Shown here in pieces: positions 34,639-46,133 of a stretch of 64,000 nt of DNA (its first letter is position 1; every line of letters starts with the position of its first letter). This DNA is from Acer yangbiense (lineage: Eukaryota; Streptophyta; Magnoliopsida; Sapindales; Sapindaceae), in assembly GCA_008009225.1 (NCBI GenBank), contig CM017763.1, positions 33,654,866 to 33,718,865 of the forward strand. Direction: 5' to 3'. Below the pieces are notes generated by a model. That model saw only the letters and a program-made list of their open reading frames with translations, did not search any database and had not been told where the DNA came from. The position numbers were made by a program, and so were the translations under genes.

Positions 34639-35572
34639 TACCACTTTCTCATTCTCTAAAGACAAGTTCTCTGACTCTAAGAATCCTAAACTTTAAAGAG
34701 AAACACTTGAGAGAAAATCAAATCAAGAACTCATTTTTAACACTCAAAAACCATTCTCATATGCATCAAAATATAATCTAGCATTTTCTAGCCTAGTTAT
34801 GATGCTTGCTTGCATGGGTTTTGCTCAACACACTTCCCTTGGTATATTCTTCACTATTATCATTATATAATTAATGTTTTATCTATCAAGGCATTTCTTT
34901 ATTTACTTGTATGTTCTTAGTTCATATGCTATTATACAAGATAGAGATTGTGTGTTGTTTTTGATTGAGTGTTGTATTTTTGATAACTATATCTAGGTTG
35001 TTTATTCTATGATTAGCTAAGTTTTATGACATGTCATTTAGTTATTGATATCTAGGATTGTATTAATTGTTATTTTATCATCCTAGATAAGCATCTAAGG
35101 TTCCCTAGCTTTATTTGCTCTTTGAATATTCATACATATTCACATAGGCTTTATTATCTCTTCATTGAGAATTAAGACTTGATGGCTAAGGTTGCTTAAG
35201 CCACAAGCAATTGAAAGTCTTGTGTGATGACTGGGATTAGGTCGTACATTGGGATTAGGTGTTTATATAAGCAATTGGACTAGGTTCACTCATACCGGGA
35301 GTAGGTAGTGGTAGTGAGTTACATACCGGGATTAGGTTGTAATCTTCATTATCATTAGTAGATTCGAGATTCGAGGTTCGAGTGTGACGCACTTACCAGC
35401 CCGTGGTTTTTCCCTGTTGAGGGTTTCCACGTATACATCAAGTGTTATTTATATTTCCGCACCATATTACACTTGTTGTTTTGAATTGACTAGTTTGGGG
35501 TATTTTCGTGAAAATTGACTAATCGCGAAAATTGGGTAATAATTGGATAATAATTGGATAAAATCTATTCCA

Positions 35573-35601
<29 letters not shown>
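35573..35601. repeat. C29 homopolymer near the 5' LTR end
   Basis: A run of 29 C where other LTR copies have about 7-8 C (TCTATTCACCCCCCC). It may be slippage growth or an assembly artefact. Confidence 0.8.
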
Positions 35602-35604
<3 letters not shown>

Positions 35605-35650
35605 CCTCCCCTCCAGACTTATATTGAACACACTGTATATTTGTTTCAAT

Positions 35651-35662
35651 TGGTATCAAAGC
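35651..35662 (+). promoter_or_regulatory. Primer-binding site, initiator Met-tRNA
   Basis: TGGTATCAAAGC, two bases past the LTR. It differs at one base from TGGTATCAGAGC found in the left element. Confidence 0.88.
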
Positions 35663-35779
35663 GGGTTCCTAGATATACTTAGGTGATCCTTGCTCATTTT
35701 TGGTGTGTTTTGCATCTTGTGTGATTTTTGATTTATTCATACATTTTGCATTCATCCCATTTGCATTCATCCAAACATT

Positions 35780-36577
35780 ATGAGTGATTTCGGGATGAGT
35801 AAAGAGGGAGCATCGAGTGTGAGGCCACCGTTGCTCACCGGCGATAATTACACCTCATGGAAGGGGAAGATGGAAGCATACTTGTGCTAAATCCATGATA
35901 GGGCATGGATGGTGATTGAAGATGGTTATGCTCCACCGAAGATGACTCCCACTGAAGGAAGAGAAGAAGTGCTTAAGCCTAAGGCACAGTGGGACGCGCA
36001 AGAATTTATTGATTCCATGTGGAACAAGAAAGCCATACATGCCATACGTTGCGCAGTCGATGATAATCAATATAAGTTGATTCAAATTACTAGGATAGCC
36101 AAAGAGGCATGGGATATCTTAGAAGTTGCTCATAAAGGAATTGAGGTGGTTAAAGACTCCAAGCTCCAAGTCCTACAAACTCGTTTTGACACCATTCGGA
36201 GGGAAGAACATGAGCACTTAAATGACTTCCAAGTGAGGCTTATGGAGATTATGAATCAAAGCCATCAACTCGATGATCCTTATTTGGATAGGAGAGTCAA
36301 GCAAAAAATCATGAGGTCTCTCCCCGATGGATTCAAATCAAAGGTGACGGCTTTGGAAGAAAATGACATCTTCAAGGATATGAAGCCGAGTGAAGTCTTT
36401 GGAAGACTTCTTGCTTATGAGGCAAGAAAGGCTACTACCTCACCTCCTAAGAAGAAAAAGAATCTAGAGTTGAAAACCTCCAAGGCGAAGAAGAACGAGG
36501 ATGACTCGGACGAAGACCTTGCCTTATTCGTGAAAAAGGTTCATGAAGTTTGCCAAGTTCGAAAAGAAGGGAGTTAA
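35780..36577 (+). pseudogene. gag N-terminal region (UBN2-type), broken
   Basis: ATG at 35780 opens a frame with PPLLTGDNYTSWKGKMEAYL, typical of plant copia gag. An in-frame TAA sits at 35888-35890, then the frame runs on to 36577 with W-D-I-L-E and Q-L-D-D-P-Y segments of the UBN2 capsid-like domain. Near 36543-36577 the frame shifts into the next part. The product would assemble virus-like particles in the cytoplasm. The stop and the frameshift make it non-functional as it stands. Confidence 0.85.
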
Positions 36578-36931
36578 ATCAAAAGGACAAGACTTGAAGA
36601 AAAATAGTACCTTTAACAAGTTCGAGCCTAGGCAAGAGAAGACTGAAAGAAAAGAGGTCCAGTGCTATGAGTGTGGTGGCATAGGACATTTTGCCCTCGA
36701 TTGTGCTAATCGCCTAGACAAGGAGAATGGTAGTAGTGATGACTCCGGTGAGGGAGATGAGTCTTCAAGCAATGAAGAACTTGCCACTAACTACACGGCT
36801 TTTAGAGCCACGCATGTAGAGATTGAAGTTGATGGCAATGATGCCTTGACTAGTGATCCCATAGAAGAAATAGGTGAAGAAGTAGCTATAGAGGTGATAG
36901 GTGTAGCTACTCATTGGGACATGGCTCTTAT
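36543..36931 (+). pseudogene. gag segment with first zinc knuckle
   Basis: Continues gag in another frame (one-base shift). It contains CYECGGIGHFALDC, a CX2CX4HX4C RNA-binding knuckle, at 36663-36704, then an acidic Ser/Glu-rich stretch. The frame is cut at 36931 by the nested LTR. Confidence 0.85.
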
Positions 36932-39353
36932 TGTTAGGATTATGCTCAATAGCAAGAGTGTAATATTGTTTTTGACAATCTTTTCAAATTAATAAAGTGA
37001 TTTCTGATTTAAACAAATCTTATAGCATTTATAGATTGAATATTATAATTGTCAAAAGTAAATAATCATAAGGTCAAAAGACTATGAGAAAAGAAGAATT
37101 GTTCGTACATCTGGATATGTATGAGGAAGACACAATTCTTTAGTTAGTATTGAATAATGTTCACAACTTAAGTTAAAGGTTGGGCACATTTATCTTGTTA
37201 AAGTTGTAGAATTCTTTTGCTAGCATTTGAATGGGATCAAATGAGTTATAATGAGTCTGAAATCATCGAAGGGTCTTCGAGTAAAAGAATCTAGTGCACT
37301 GGGTGCATTGAATAGGATCACAATGAAATACTTTATCTAGAACCGTCAGTAGATAAAAGTTTTTTCATTATCAGGACAATCGGAGAGTCTATCTTAATCC
37401 TGAGATAAATGATGGACTTATAGTTGCAAGTGGTATCATTTGAGTTATCAATGAGTACGATTATATAGCATAATCTATCCTCGATAGTTTGGTGATATTC
37501 ATTTGTTAATCGATAGAGGACTTCATTTATAGATAGGGACATCGTGGCTCCATTTATTAAATGAGAGTAGAATATCATCATATGGATGTTTTGAGGTATT
37601 GGATATTGAATCTTAACGTTAAGTTTTCGATAGAGTCTATTGAAACATGGCTTCTGGGCAAGTCAAAATATCCAAGTTCAAAATGTGGTCATATGAGTAA
37701 ATATGGTAACTTGGAGAGCTATAGGCGGTCTATGAGCTCTTGGTGATTACTGATATTCTTCACGAGGATACACCATCTCCTATAAGATTGTCTAGGGTAT
37801 GAATGAGAATCATTTACTTATTCCATCTTTATTTAAGAGTGCAATTTTAGTTTTTTAGTGGAATGAACTAAAATTAATAGATTGAACCTAAGTGAATCAT
37901 TTGTTGATTGTGATTGGGTTATGTCTATTGGAGCTTAAATTTAGATAGGCCCGCCAAGATCCCCAATCCACACGGACTTGCATGGATCACTTGATATATT
38001 CTACCGGACCAATTTATGGGTCCATCTAGAATTGTATTTAATATATTAAGAATATAATTTGCACATTATTAATTTAATGGGATGATCAATTATATTAATA
38101 TATTATGAAAGGCATGTGGGCTTGTTTCTTTTAGTAAGAATAGGTCTGGTTCACATGTGGGCCTTTTATTAAGGTCCAATGGATTTAATAAAATAGAAAA
38201 ACAATATATAGATATATTAATATATATGGCACATGGCCGAGATATATATATGATATTATATTGTTTTATTTTTATTATTTGATTAAATGGAAATTAATTA
38301 ATTGATTGATTAATTATTTAATTAAAAATCAAAATCTTTTTCTGACTAGGAAATATGTTTCTTAGTAGTATACTATTGTGGTAGTATAAATAAAATAAAA
38401 GACTTTATTTGGTAAGTAGATAAATAAGTAATTTATTTATCTAATCAAATAAGGAAGTCTTTTATATAGTCACAAATACACTAAAGAGTTGGATTAGGGT
38501 TTGGAATTCTAAGGAAATCTACCTAGGGTTAGAATTTAAGTCAAAAGACATAAATCCTACATGGTAAAGGATTTCGACCTCAATATATAGATATATATGA
38601 AATATATATGGTAATTAGCCGGATATATATATAGATATATTTATAAAGCATGCGGAATATATATATATATATATATATATATAAACAGCATGCAGAATAT
38701 ATAAGCAAGAGGTCGCCTAATATATAAAAATATATATCGCCTAATATATATATGCTTAATATGGCAAGTGGTTCCCCGCCTAACATATAGTATATATTCT
38801 TTATATAGAATTGGTCAACCCTAATTTGCTTGATAGAGAGTGATTTTTCTTTTGCTTGAGAAAAATAAAATCCAACTCTACAGATTAGTGTGATAATTCG
38901 GCCAAGAGAGAAAAAGAGAAGAGATCGTTTTACTTCGATAGTGCACTAGTAGCTTATACATTAATAGGCTTTGTGCACAACTTCGAATGAGATTCATGCG
39001 AGTTTCGATCATTAGATTGAGAATTCAAAAGTGACCGGAACGTTATTTGTTATCTTTTGGAGGTTTTGTGACTAACAAAAAAGAAAAAGTTTTTGTTATC
39101 CATCCTCAGGTACACAATTCAAAAAGAAGGGAGACCACGCTCCTAGATGATTCACGTTCGTGATTGGATTGGAAGATCTTGCGGATTACCATCAACGCAA
39201 TGTCAATCGGATCACGCGACAAAGGTATGATATCTTTAGTATTATATGTTTAATTAATTAGAGGGTTAAGGTTCAAATTATGGAAAAATTTTAAACTATA
39301 CTAAACTCGATTTTAGTCTCGCTTCCGCTGTGTGCAAACGTTTTTTCCCTACA
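36932..39353 (-). mobile_element. Solo LTR of a third copia-like family, copy 1, nested in gag
   Basis: The plus strand reads TGTTAGGATTATGC...TTTTCCCTACA with perfect CTTAT duplications (36927-36931, 39354-39358). Its own orientation is minus: a TATATAAA box (38468-38461) reads that way, matching copy 2. The gag frame is interrupted exactly here. There is no primer site or internal region. Confidence 0.93.
37333..37581 (-). other. Open frame of 82 codons inside nested LTR copy 1
   Basis: The frame (NGATMS, LYRLTNEYHQTIEDRLCYI) is kept open and colinear in the second LTR copy at 42430-42686, downstream of the TATA box. It shows several amino-acid differences. I do not recognise a domain; it may be a chance frame kept by recent shared ancestry. 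Confidence 0.35.
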
Positions 39354-39905
39354 CTTATAACATCAAGAAACCAAAGTGAAGGTCTTGATGAGAAAGATGA
39401 CTCGGTTGGTGAGAGGGAAAGTGTAGGAGATAACTCTAGTAATGAAAACACTTCATCCCAATCCAATGGAGAATTTGTTGACCACATGGATCGTGAAGAC
39501 TACCTGAAAAGGTTTGAAAGCTATAGGTTAAAGAATGAAAAGGAGATTCAAAACTTGAAGGAAGAAAACCTTAAGCTTTCAACATAAGTTGACCACTTGA
39601 GTAGTGAAGTGGTAAGATCCATGAAGGATGAAAATAAACTAAAAGATGAGTTAGCTTTATCTAAGTGGAATGAAGATAGGTTAAAAAGGGAGCTTAGAGA
39701 TGCTAGAAAATTGATCGCTAAGTTGGCCTCTAGCACGGAAAAACTCAATCACATGTTGAGTGTTGGAAAAAGCCCTTGTGACAAGAGAGGTCTTGGCTTT
39801 GAAGATGACAAGGAGTTTCACACTCCTAACAAGACCATGTTTGTCAAGAGCTTAGGCAAGAAAGAGGTTTCATGGTGCAAACTCCTTGGAAGAAGATTGA
39901 TCTAG
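39354..39905 (+). pseudogene. gag coiled-coil segment after the nested LTR
   Basis: The reading frame resumes after the duplication with an acidic Ser-rich stretch. It then becomes a Lys/Glu/Leu-rich coiled coil (YRLKNEKEIQNLKEENLKLS), a TAA at about 39586, and a second Leu/Lys coiled-coil stretch to 39905. In SIRE/Maximus elements gag has this extended coiled-coil tail between two knuckles. Confidence 0.75.
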
Positions 39906-40019
39906 GTCAATGTTCTCATAGTGCATAAGTGAAGGTAGCTTCAAGAAGACAACCTCAAGCTCAAAAAGTTCCTCATGTTAACTTCCCTCAACCTAAGATC
40001 CATAAAGGGTTGAGTCCGA

Positions 40020-40497
40020 TCATGCAAGCTCAACCGAGCAAGCAACATTATCTTAGTCATCAACAAAGATGGAGAGATCCAATCCAACAACCAAGACAAC
40101 CACAATGACAAGGGAAAGCACCAATGCATACACACGTGAATGGTATGATTCCTAACTTTATTTCCACTTGTCATTTTTGTGGTATTGATGGTCACATTAG
40201 ACCAAGTTGCTTTCATTACATTAATATGTGTAGAGTTAACAGCATGATCGAAAAGAAAAAGGCTAGAGCTAAGATGCATGTCTCTAGAAAGGAAGAAACT
40301 CATTTGCATGATCCATTATCTTCTAGAGCTCTAGAACCTTTGACCACTAGGATTAGAAATATGTCACCTAAGTGGATTAGAAAAGATGAACTCGCTTGCT
40401 ATGAGACAAACGTGTCTCTAATAGGTTCAACTAGGTCCAGTGGACTTAGTAGGTCTATAGGACCTCATGACCTTTATTGGTGAAGGGTGGTGATTGA
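40020..40497 (+). pseudogene. gag C-terminal segment with second zinc knuckle
   Basis: CHFCGIDGHIRPSC at 40169-40210 is a CX2CX4HX4C knuckle, followed by the EKKKARAKMHV stretch and WIRKDE. It ends at a stop near 40482-40484. It is the same segment as 3063-3521. No protease D(S/T)GA motif follows; the sequence passes directly into the non-coding 3' region. Confidence 0.8.
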
Positions 40498-40619
40498 CCT
40501 CATATAGGGAACTCAAGCAAAGAGAGCTATTTTGCATACTTGTCACATGCAAAAATTTGAAATATCTTATGCTTCCTTTTTAATTGCCTAAGTAAGCTTG
40601 GTTGCACATATGTATATAT

Positions 40620-43079
40620 TGTAGGGAAAAACGTACGTGCATGCAGCGGAAGCGAGACTAAAATAGGTTTAGTATATTTCAAAAAATTTTCCTTTTTAAA
40701 GATGAACCTTAACCCTTTAATTAATTAACATATAATAAAGATATCGTACCTTTGTCACGTGATCCGATTGACGTTGCGTCGATGGTAATCCGCAAGATCT
40801 TCCAATCCAATCACGAACGTGAATCACCTAGGAGCGTGGTCTACCTTCTCATTGAATTGTGTAGCTGAGGATGGATAACAAAACCTTTTTCTATTTCGTT
40901 AGTCACAATAAATTCCAAGAGACTACAAAGAATGTTCTGGTCACTTTTGAATTCACAATCGTTAGATTGAAACTCACGTGAACCTTATTCGAAAGTGTGC
41001 ACAAAACCTTTTGATATAAAAGTTACTAGTGCACTATCGAAATAAGAATAAACTTTTCTCTCTTTTCCTCTTGGCTGAATTCTCACACTAGTCTAAGAGT
41101 TGGATTCTATTTTTCAAGCTAAAGAAAAATAACTCTCAAAACCTTATTAGGGTTGCCGAATATATTATATATTTATAAGGTGCGATTTCCTTGCACAATA
41201 TATTAAATATATCTCTTGTGCGATTTCATTGCACAATATATTATATATATCTAGTACGAAATCTTTGCAATCTATATTCTATATCGTTGCACCATTAAAC
41301 TTGCATGTATATCATAAATATATATATATATATCTGCATTCTTTATAAATATATATATCACGAATTCTGCATGCCACCTATAATGTATATAAGTCAATAT
41401 ATATATATCCAATACTACATGCCACATATAAAATATATAAGTCAATATATATATATATATCCAGCCAATTGCCATATATATCTCATATATTGTGGCCGAA
41501 ATCCTTTACCATGTAGGATTTGTCTTTTGACTTAAATCCTAACCCTATGTAGATTTCCTTAAAATTCCAAACCCTAATCCAACTCTTTAGTGTATTCGTG
41601 ACTATATAAAAGACTTCCTTATTTGACTAGATAAATAAATCCCATATTTATTTACTTACCAAATAAAGTCTTTTATATTTATTATACTACCACAATATTA
41701 TACTACTAAGAAAATATATTTCCTAATCAGAAAAAGATTTTGATTTTTAATTAAATAATTAATTAATCAATTAATTAATTTCTATTTAATCAAATAATGA
41801 AACAAAATAATATATTAGACTTTTATGCAAGCCTTGCCGCCCATACATATATATATGGCCCATATATTATTTTCTTATTTCATTTAATCCATTGGACCTT
41901 AATTAAAAGGCCCACATGTGAACTAGGCCTATTTTTACTAAAAGAAACAAGTCCACATGCCTTAATACAATTCTAGATGGACTCATAAATTAGTCCAGTA
42001 GAATATATCAAGTGATCCATACAAGTCCGTGTGGATTGGGGATCTTGGCAGGCTATCTAAATTCAGGCTATCTAAATTTAAGCTCTAATAGACATAACCC
42101 AATCACAATCAACAAATGATTCACTTAGGTTCGATCTATTAATTTTAGTTCATTATACTAAAGAACTAAAATTGCACTCTTAAATAAAGATAGAACAAGT
42201 AAATGATTCTCATTCATAACCTAGACAATCTTATTGGAGATAGTGAATCCTCGTGAATAATATCAGTAATCGCTAAGAGCTCATAGACCGCCTATAGCTC
42301 TCCAAGTTACCATATTTACTCATATGACCACATTTTAAACTTTGGATATTTTGACTTGTCCAGAAGCTATGCTTTCAATAGTCACTATCGAAAACTCAAC
42401 GTTAAGATTTTATATCCAATTACCTCAAAACATCCATATGATGATATTATACTCTCATTGTATAAATGGAGCCACGATGTCCATACCTATAAATGAAGTC
42501 CTCTATCGATTAACAAATGAATATCACCAAACTATCGAGGATAGACTATGTTATATAATCGTACTCATTGATAACTCAAATGATACCACTTGCAACCATA
42601 AGTCCATCATTTATCTCAGGATTAAGATAAACTCTCCGATTGTCCTTATAATGAAAAGACTTTTATCTATTGACGGTTCTAGATAAAGTATTTCATTGTG
42701 ATCCAGTTCAATACACCTAGTGCACTAGATTCTTTTACTTAAAGCCACTTTGATGATTTAGATCCATCATAACACATTTGATCTTACTCAAATGCTAGCA
42801 AAAGAATCTACAACTTTAACAAGATAAAGGTGTCCAACCTTTAACTTAAGTTGTGAACATTATTCAAGACTAATTAAAGAATTGTGTCTACCTCATACAT
42901 ATCCAGATGTACGAACAATTCTTCTTTTCTCATAGTCTTTTGACCTTATGATTATTTACCTTGACAATTATAATTATAAATGCTATAAGATTTTGTTAAA
43001 TAAACAGAAATCACTTTATTAATATGATAAGATTGTCAATTACAATATTACACTCTTGCTATTGAGCATAATCCTAACA
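40620..43079 (+). mobile_element. Solo LTR of the third copia-like family, copy 2, inverted relative to copy 1
   Basis: TGTAGGGAAAAACG to ATAATCCTAACA, flanked by TATAT (40615-40619, 43080-43084). The unbroken site can be read in the sister element at about 62555-62580 on the minus strand. TATATAAA is at 41603-41610. It is the inverted counterpart of 36932-39353, with small indels. Confidence 0.93.
41603..41610 (+). promoter_or_regulatory. TATA box of nested LTR copy 2
   Basis: TATATAAA, conserved at 38468-38461 in copy 1. It sets the transcriptional direction of this LTR family. Confidence 0.55.
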
Positions 43080-44219
43080 TATATGTTTTCAATTCAATAA
43101 GTGTGAATCATGCTTGTTTACAATCCATGTCATATTTATGTTCAAACATGCATTTTTGGACTAGGAGATTTACATAGGAAGTTTGATTTGAATAACCTAT
43201 AGTTATCTACATGACATGATGATTCTTTTATAACATGCTAATGTCAAATGAAAAAGCATGAAATTCATATAACATGCTCAAATGAAAAAACATGAATTGA
43301 TGATTACATATTCTTAAAATGCAAAACTTGTGTGAAAAAGCTTATGAGACTCAAAATGAATAAAGGATCTTGTATCCGTTCAAAGGATTTTATAATCCAA
43401 ATGTCTCTCTTTCTTTATTAGTTGAACATGGCTACTATCATACGGGTATCTCACCCGAAAAAATCAAATAGGGTGCAAAAAGTCGCCCATGTCATGTTTC
43501 GCTTATAAAGTTGAATATAGTTGCTCTCATATTGAAAAACAATAAAATCTCTATATCCTTGCTTCTCCCATGACAATGGTGAAATTGATTTGAATTCTTA
43601 TTAGAAACCTTTGTCATTTGCTTTACCAAATACCATTGTATTTTGAACTTGAATGCTACATGTATTGTATGCAAATCTTTTTTGATTCACACATTTTTAT
43701 GAAATAAATCTCCTTGTTTCTCTCCAATTAATTGAGATGCATAAAGTGACTTATATGATTATGCAAATATCTAGTATGCTACTATCTCTCTTTGCTAAGT
43801 GACCCATTTGGGGACTATTCCTTTGCCTATATCATGACAAAAAGGGAGAGTAGAATGGTGGTAAAGGGAGTTGCTAATTACAGTAGCAATTGTGCATGTT
43901 GGGGAGACTATACATTGATGGGGAGTAACCCTTTGAGGGAGAGCATTGCATACGCATACATTGCATAATGTTGTGCTTAAATTCTTAAATGCAAATGCCT
44001 GTTTTATTTTCATTTGATCATCTTACATACACTTGCTTTGGAAAGTATAATCTTTTGTTTTGAACGATTGATAGTTCTATAAAAGATTGAAGACTTGAAG
44101 TTTTTTATATTTTTATATCTCTTTGTAATGTAGAATATCTTTGTTATCCCATAGATTCAATTTTGTTGTGAGGATCAATGTGAGTGGTGGTTTTGTCATG
44201 AAATAGCCAAAAAGAAGAT
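43080..44219 (+). mobile_element. Non-coding 3' internal region of the 33.9-45.9 kb element
   Basis: Homologous to 61433-62560 (minus) and 1832-2940 (minus). It holds no ORF. The expected polypurine tract before 44220 reads CCAAAAAGAAGATT, losing the G run of the other two elements. Confidence 0.75.
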
Positions 44220-45934
44220 TGTAAGGATTCCCATTTATTGATTGGCTTATTTCGTGGACAAACCACATGTTGGGGTTTGAATTATAAGGGTAGTTTAGGT
44301 GATTGAGGATCAAGCTCAAAGGCCCTTTTCAAGACCTTAAAGTGACAAGCACTCTAAAGGTATATCTCTAGTGCTTAGTTTTCTTTAAAGAGATTTAGTT
44401 GCACACACACACTTAGCATACTTGCAATTGTGTGCATTCTTTTCACATGTCACTTTACATACTAGCACTTTGATTGATATATCTTGTTGTGTGTTTCTGT
44501 GTCCTGTAATTCGTTTCCCGATATTGTTCGGAAATGTCTGCGCATGCACTAATGTGTGCTTGGTTTAGCGTGAAGACCGCCTAAGGAGAATGTCATTGGC
44601 TTTTCCTTCGGTTTCACCACTTTTGGTGAATCGACGGTTTGATCGGCAGTCTGGCCGCCGAATGGAAACCGTCGTTTTATTCCAGAAAGGTCTGGAGTGA
44701 TTCTGTGGTTATGATCGGCGGCCACAACCGTTCGAAACCGCCGTTCGAAACCACCGTTTCATACCTAATTGATTTTTCTCTCGGGTTTGATTCTGCGGTT
44801 GAATCGGTGGTTGGTAACCACCGAATGAAACCGCCGTTGTTCCCCTGTTCTTCTTGGGTTTAATTCGATGGTTGTAATCGGTGGCCTAGCCGTCGAATGA
44901 AACCGCCGAACGTGCGTTTTCAAGGGGAAACTTGTCTTTTCACATGCCTTGTTCTTGATGTCTATAAATATACCACTTTCTCATTCTCTAAAGACAAGTT
45001 CTCTGACTCTAAGAACCCTAAACTTCAAAGAGAAACACTTGAGAGAAAATCAAATCAAGAACTCATTTTTAACTCTCAAAAACCATTCTCATATGCATCA
45101 AAATATCATCTAGCATTTTCTAGCCTAGTTAGGATGCTTGCTTGCATGGGTTTTGCTCACACACTTCCGTTGGTATGTTCTTCACTATTATCATATATAA
45201 TTAGTGTTTTATCTATCAAGACATCTCTTTATTTACTTGTATGTTCTTAGTTTATATGCTATTATACAAGATAGAGATTGTGTGTTGTTTTCGATTAAGT
45301 GTTGTATTTTTGATAGCTATATCTAGGTTGTTTATTCTATGATTAGCTAAGCTTTATGACATGTTATTTAACTATTGATATCTAAGATTGTATTAATTGT
45401 TATTTTATCATCCTAGATAAGCATCTAAGATTCCCTAGCTTTATTTGCTATTTGAATATTCATACATATTCACATAGACTTTATTATCTCTTCATTGAGA
45501 ATTAAGACTTGATGGCTAAGGTTGCTTAGGCCACAAGCAATTGAAAGTCTTGTGTGATGACCGGGATTAGGTCGTACACCAGGATTAGGTGTTCACATAA
45601 GCAATTAGACTAGGTTCACTCATACCAAGAGTAGGTAGTGGTAGTGAGTTACATACCGGGATTAGGTTGTAATCTTCATTATCATTAGTGGATTCGAGGT
45701 TTTAGTGTGGCGCACTTACCAGCCCGTGGTTTTTCCCTATTGAGGGTTTCCACGTATACATTAAGTGTTATTTATATTTCCGCATCATATTACACTTGTT
45801 GTTTTGAATTGACTAGTTTGGGGTATTTTCGTGAAAATTGACTAATCGCGAAAATTGGGTAATAATTGGAAAAAATCTATTCACACACCCCCTCCCCCCC
45901 AGACTAATATTAAACACATCGTATATTTGTTTCA
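44220..45934 (+). mobile_element. 3' LTR (copy E2)
   Basis: TGTAAGGATTCCC to TTTGTTTCA, followed by the GAATC duplication. TATAAATA at 44963-44970. Confidence 0.93.
44634..44970 (+). promoter_or_regulatory. U3 promoter of LTR E2
   Basis: The array at 44634-44911 resembles that of E1 but has an extra GTTCGAAACCGCCGTTCGAAACC unit near 44730 and further CpG decay. TATAAATA follows at 44963. Confidence 0.6.
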
Positions 45935-46096
45935 GAATCCATGACATACAAATTTGAATAATTTTTAATGTAATCACGAACATTCCACTTGTAAGCTTTT
46001 TGATTTCTTCTTACCATCCTTTCATGGATAGGAAACTAGAATGATAATTGGAGATCCCTTATCTTCATTAGATGGCTGCATGTAATTTAAAAAGAC

Positions 46097-46124
46097 AAAT
46101 AAATAAATAAATAAATAAATAAAT
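46097..46124. repeat. (AAAT)n microsatellite
   Basis: A run of about seven AAAT units just left of the next solo LTR. Confidence 0.85.
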
Positions 46125-46133
46125 TAGATTCTT

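Larger units (their letters stand above)
33900..35648 (+). mobile_element. 5' LTR (copy E1)
   Basis: Starts TGTAAGGATTCCC and ends TTTGTTTCA, directly followed by the tRNA primer site. TATAAATA at 34631-34638. Confidence 0.93.
33900..45934 (+). mobile_element. Complete non-autonomous copia element (gag only, TR-GAG type) with two nested LTRs
   Basis: Both ends are defined by a perfect 5-bp duplication, GAATC (33895-33899, 45935-45939). Order: 5' LTR 33900-35648, primer site 35651, decayed gag 35780-40497, non-coding 3' part, 3' LTR 44220-45934. No protease, integrase or polymerase segment exists between the second zinc knuckle and the 3' region. Two solo LTRs of another family (36932-39353, 40620-43079) sit inside; without them the element is about 7.1 kb. 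The last gag segment joins the 3' non-coding region at the same point as in the left element, so the pol loss predates this insertion. The two LTRs differ visibly at many sites, so it is older than the left element. Confidence 0.93.
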
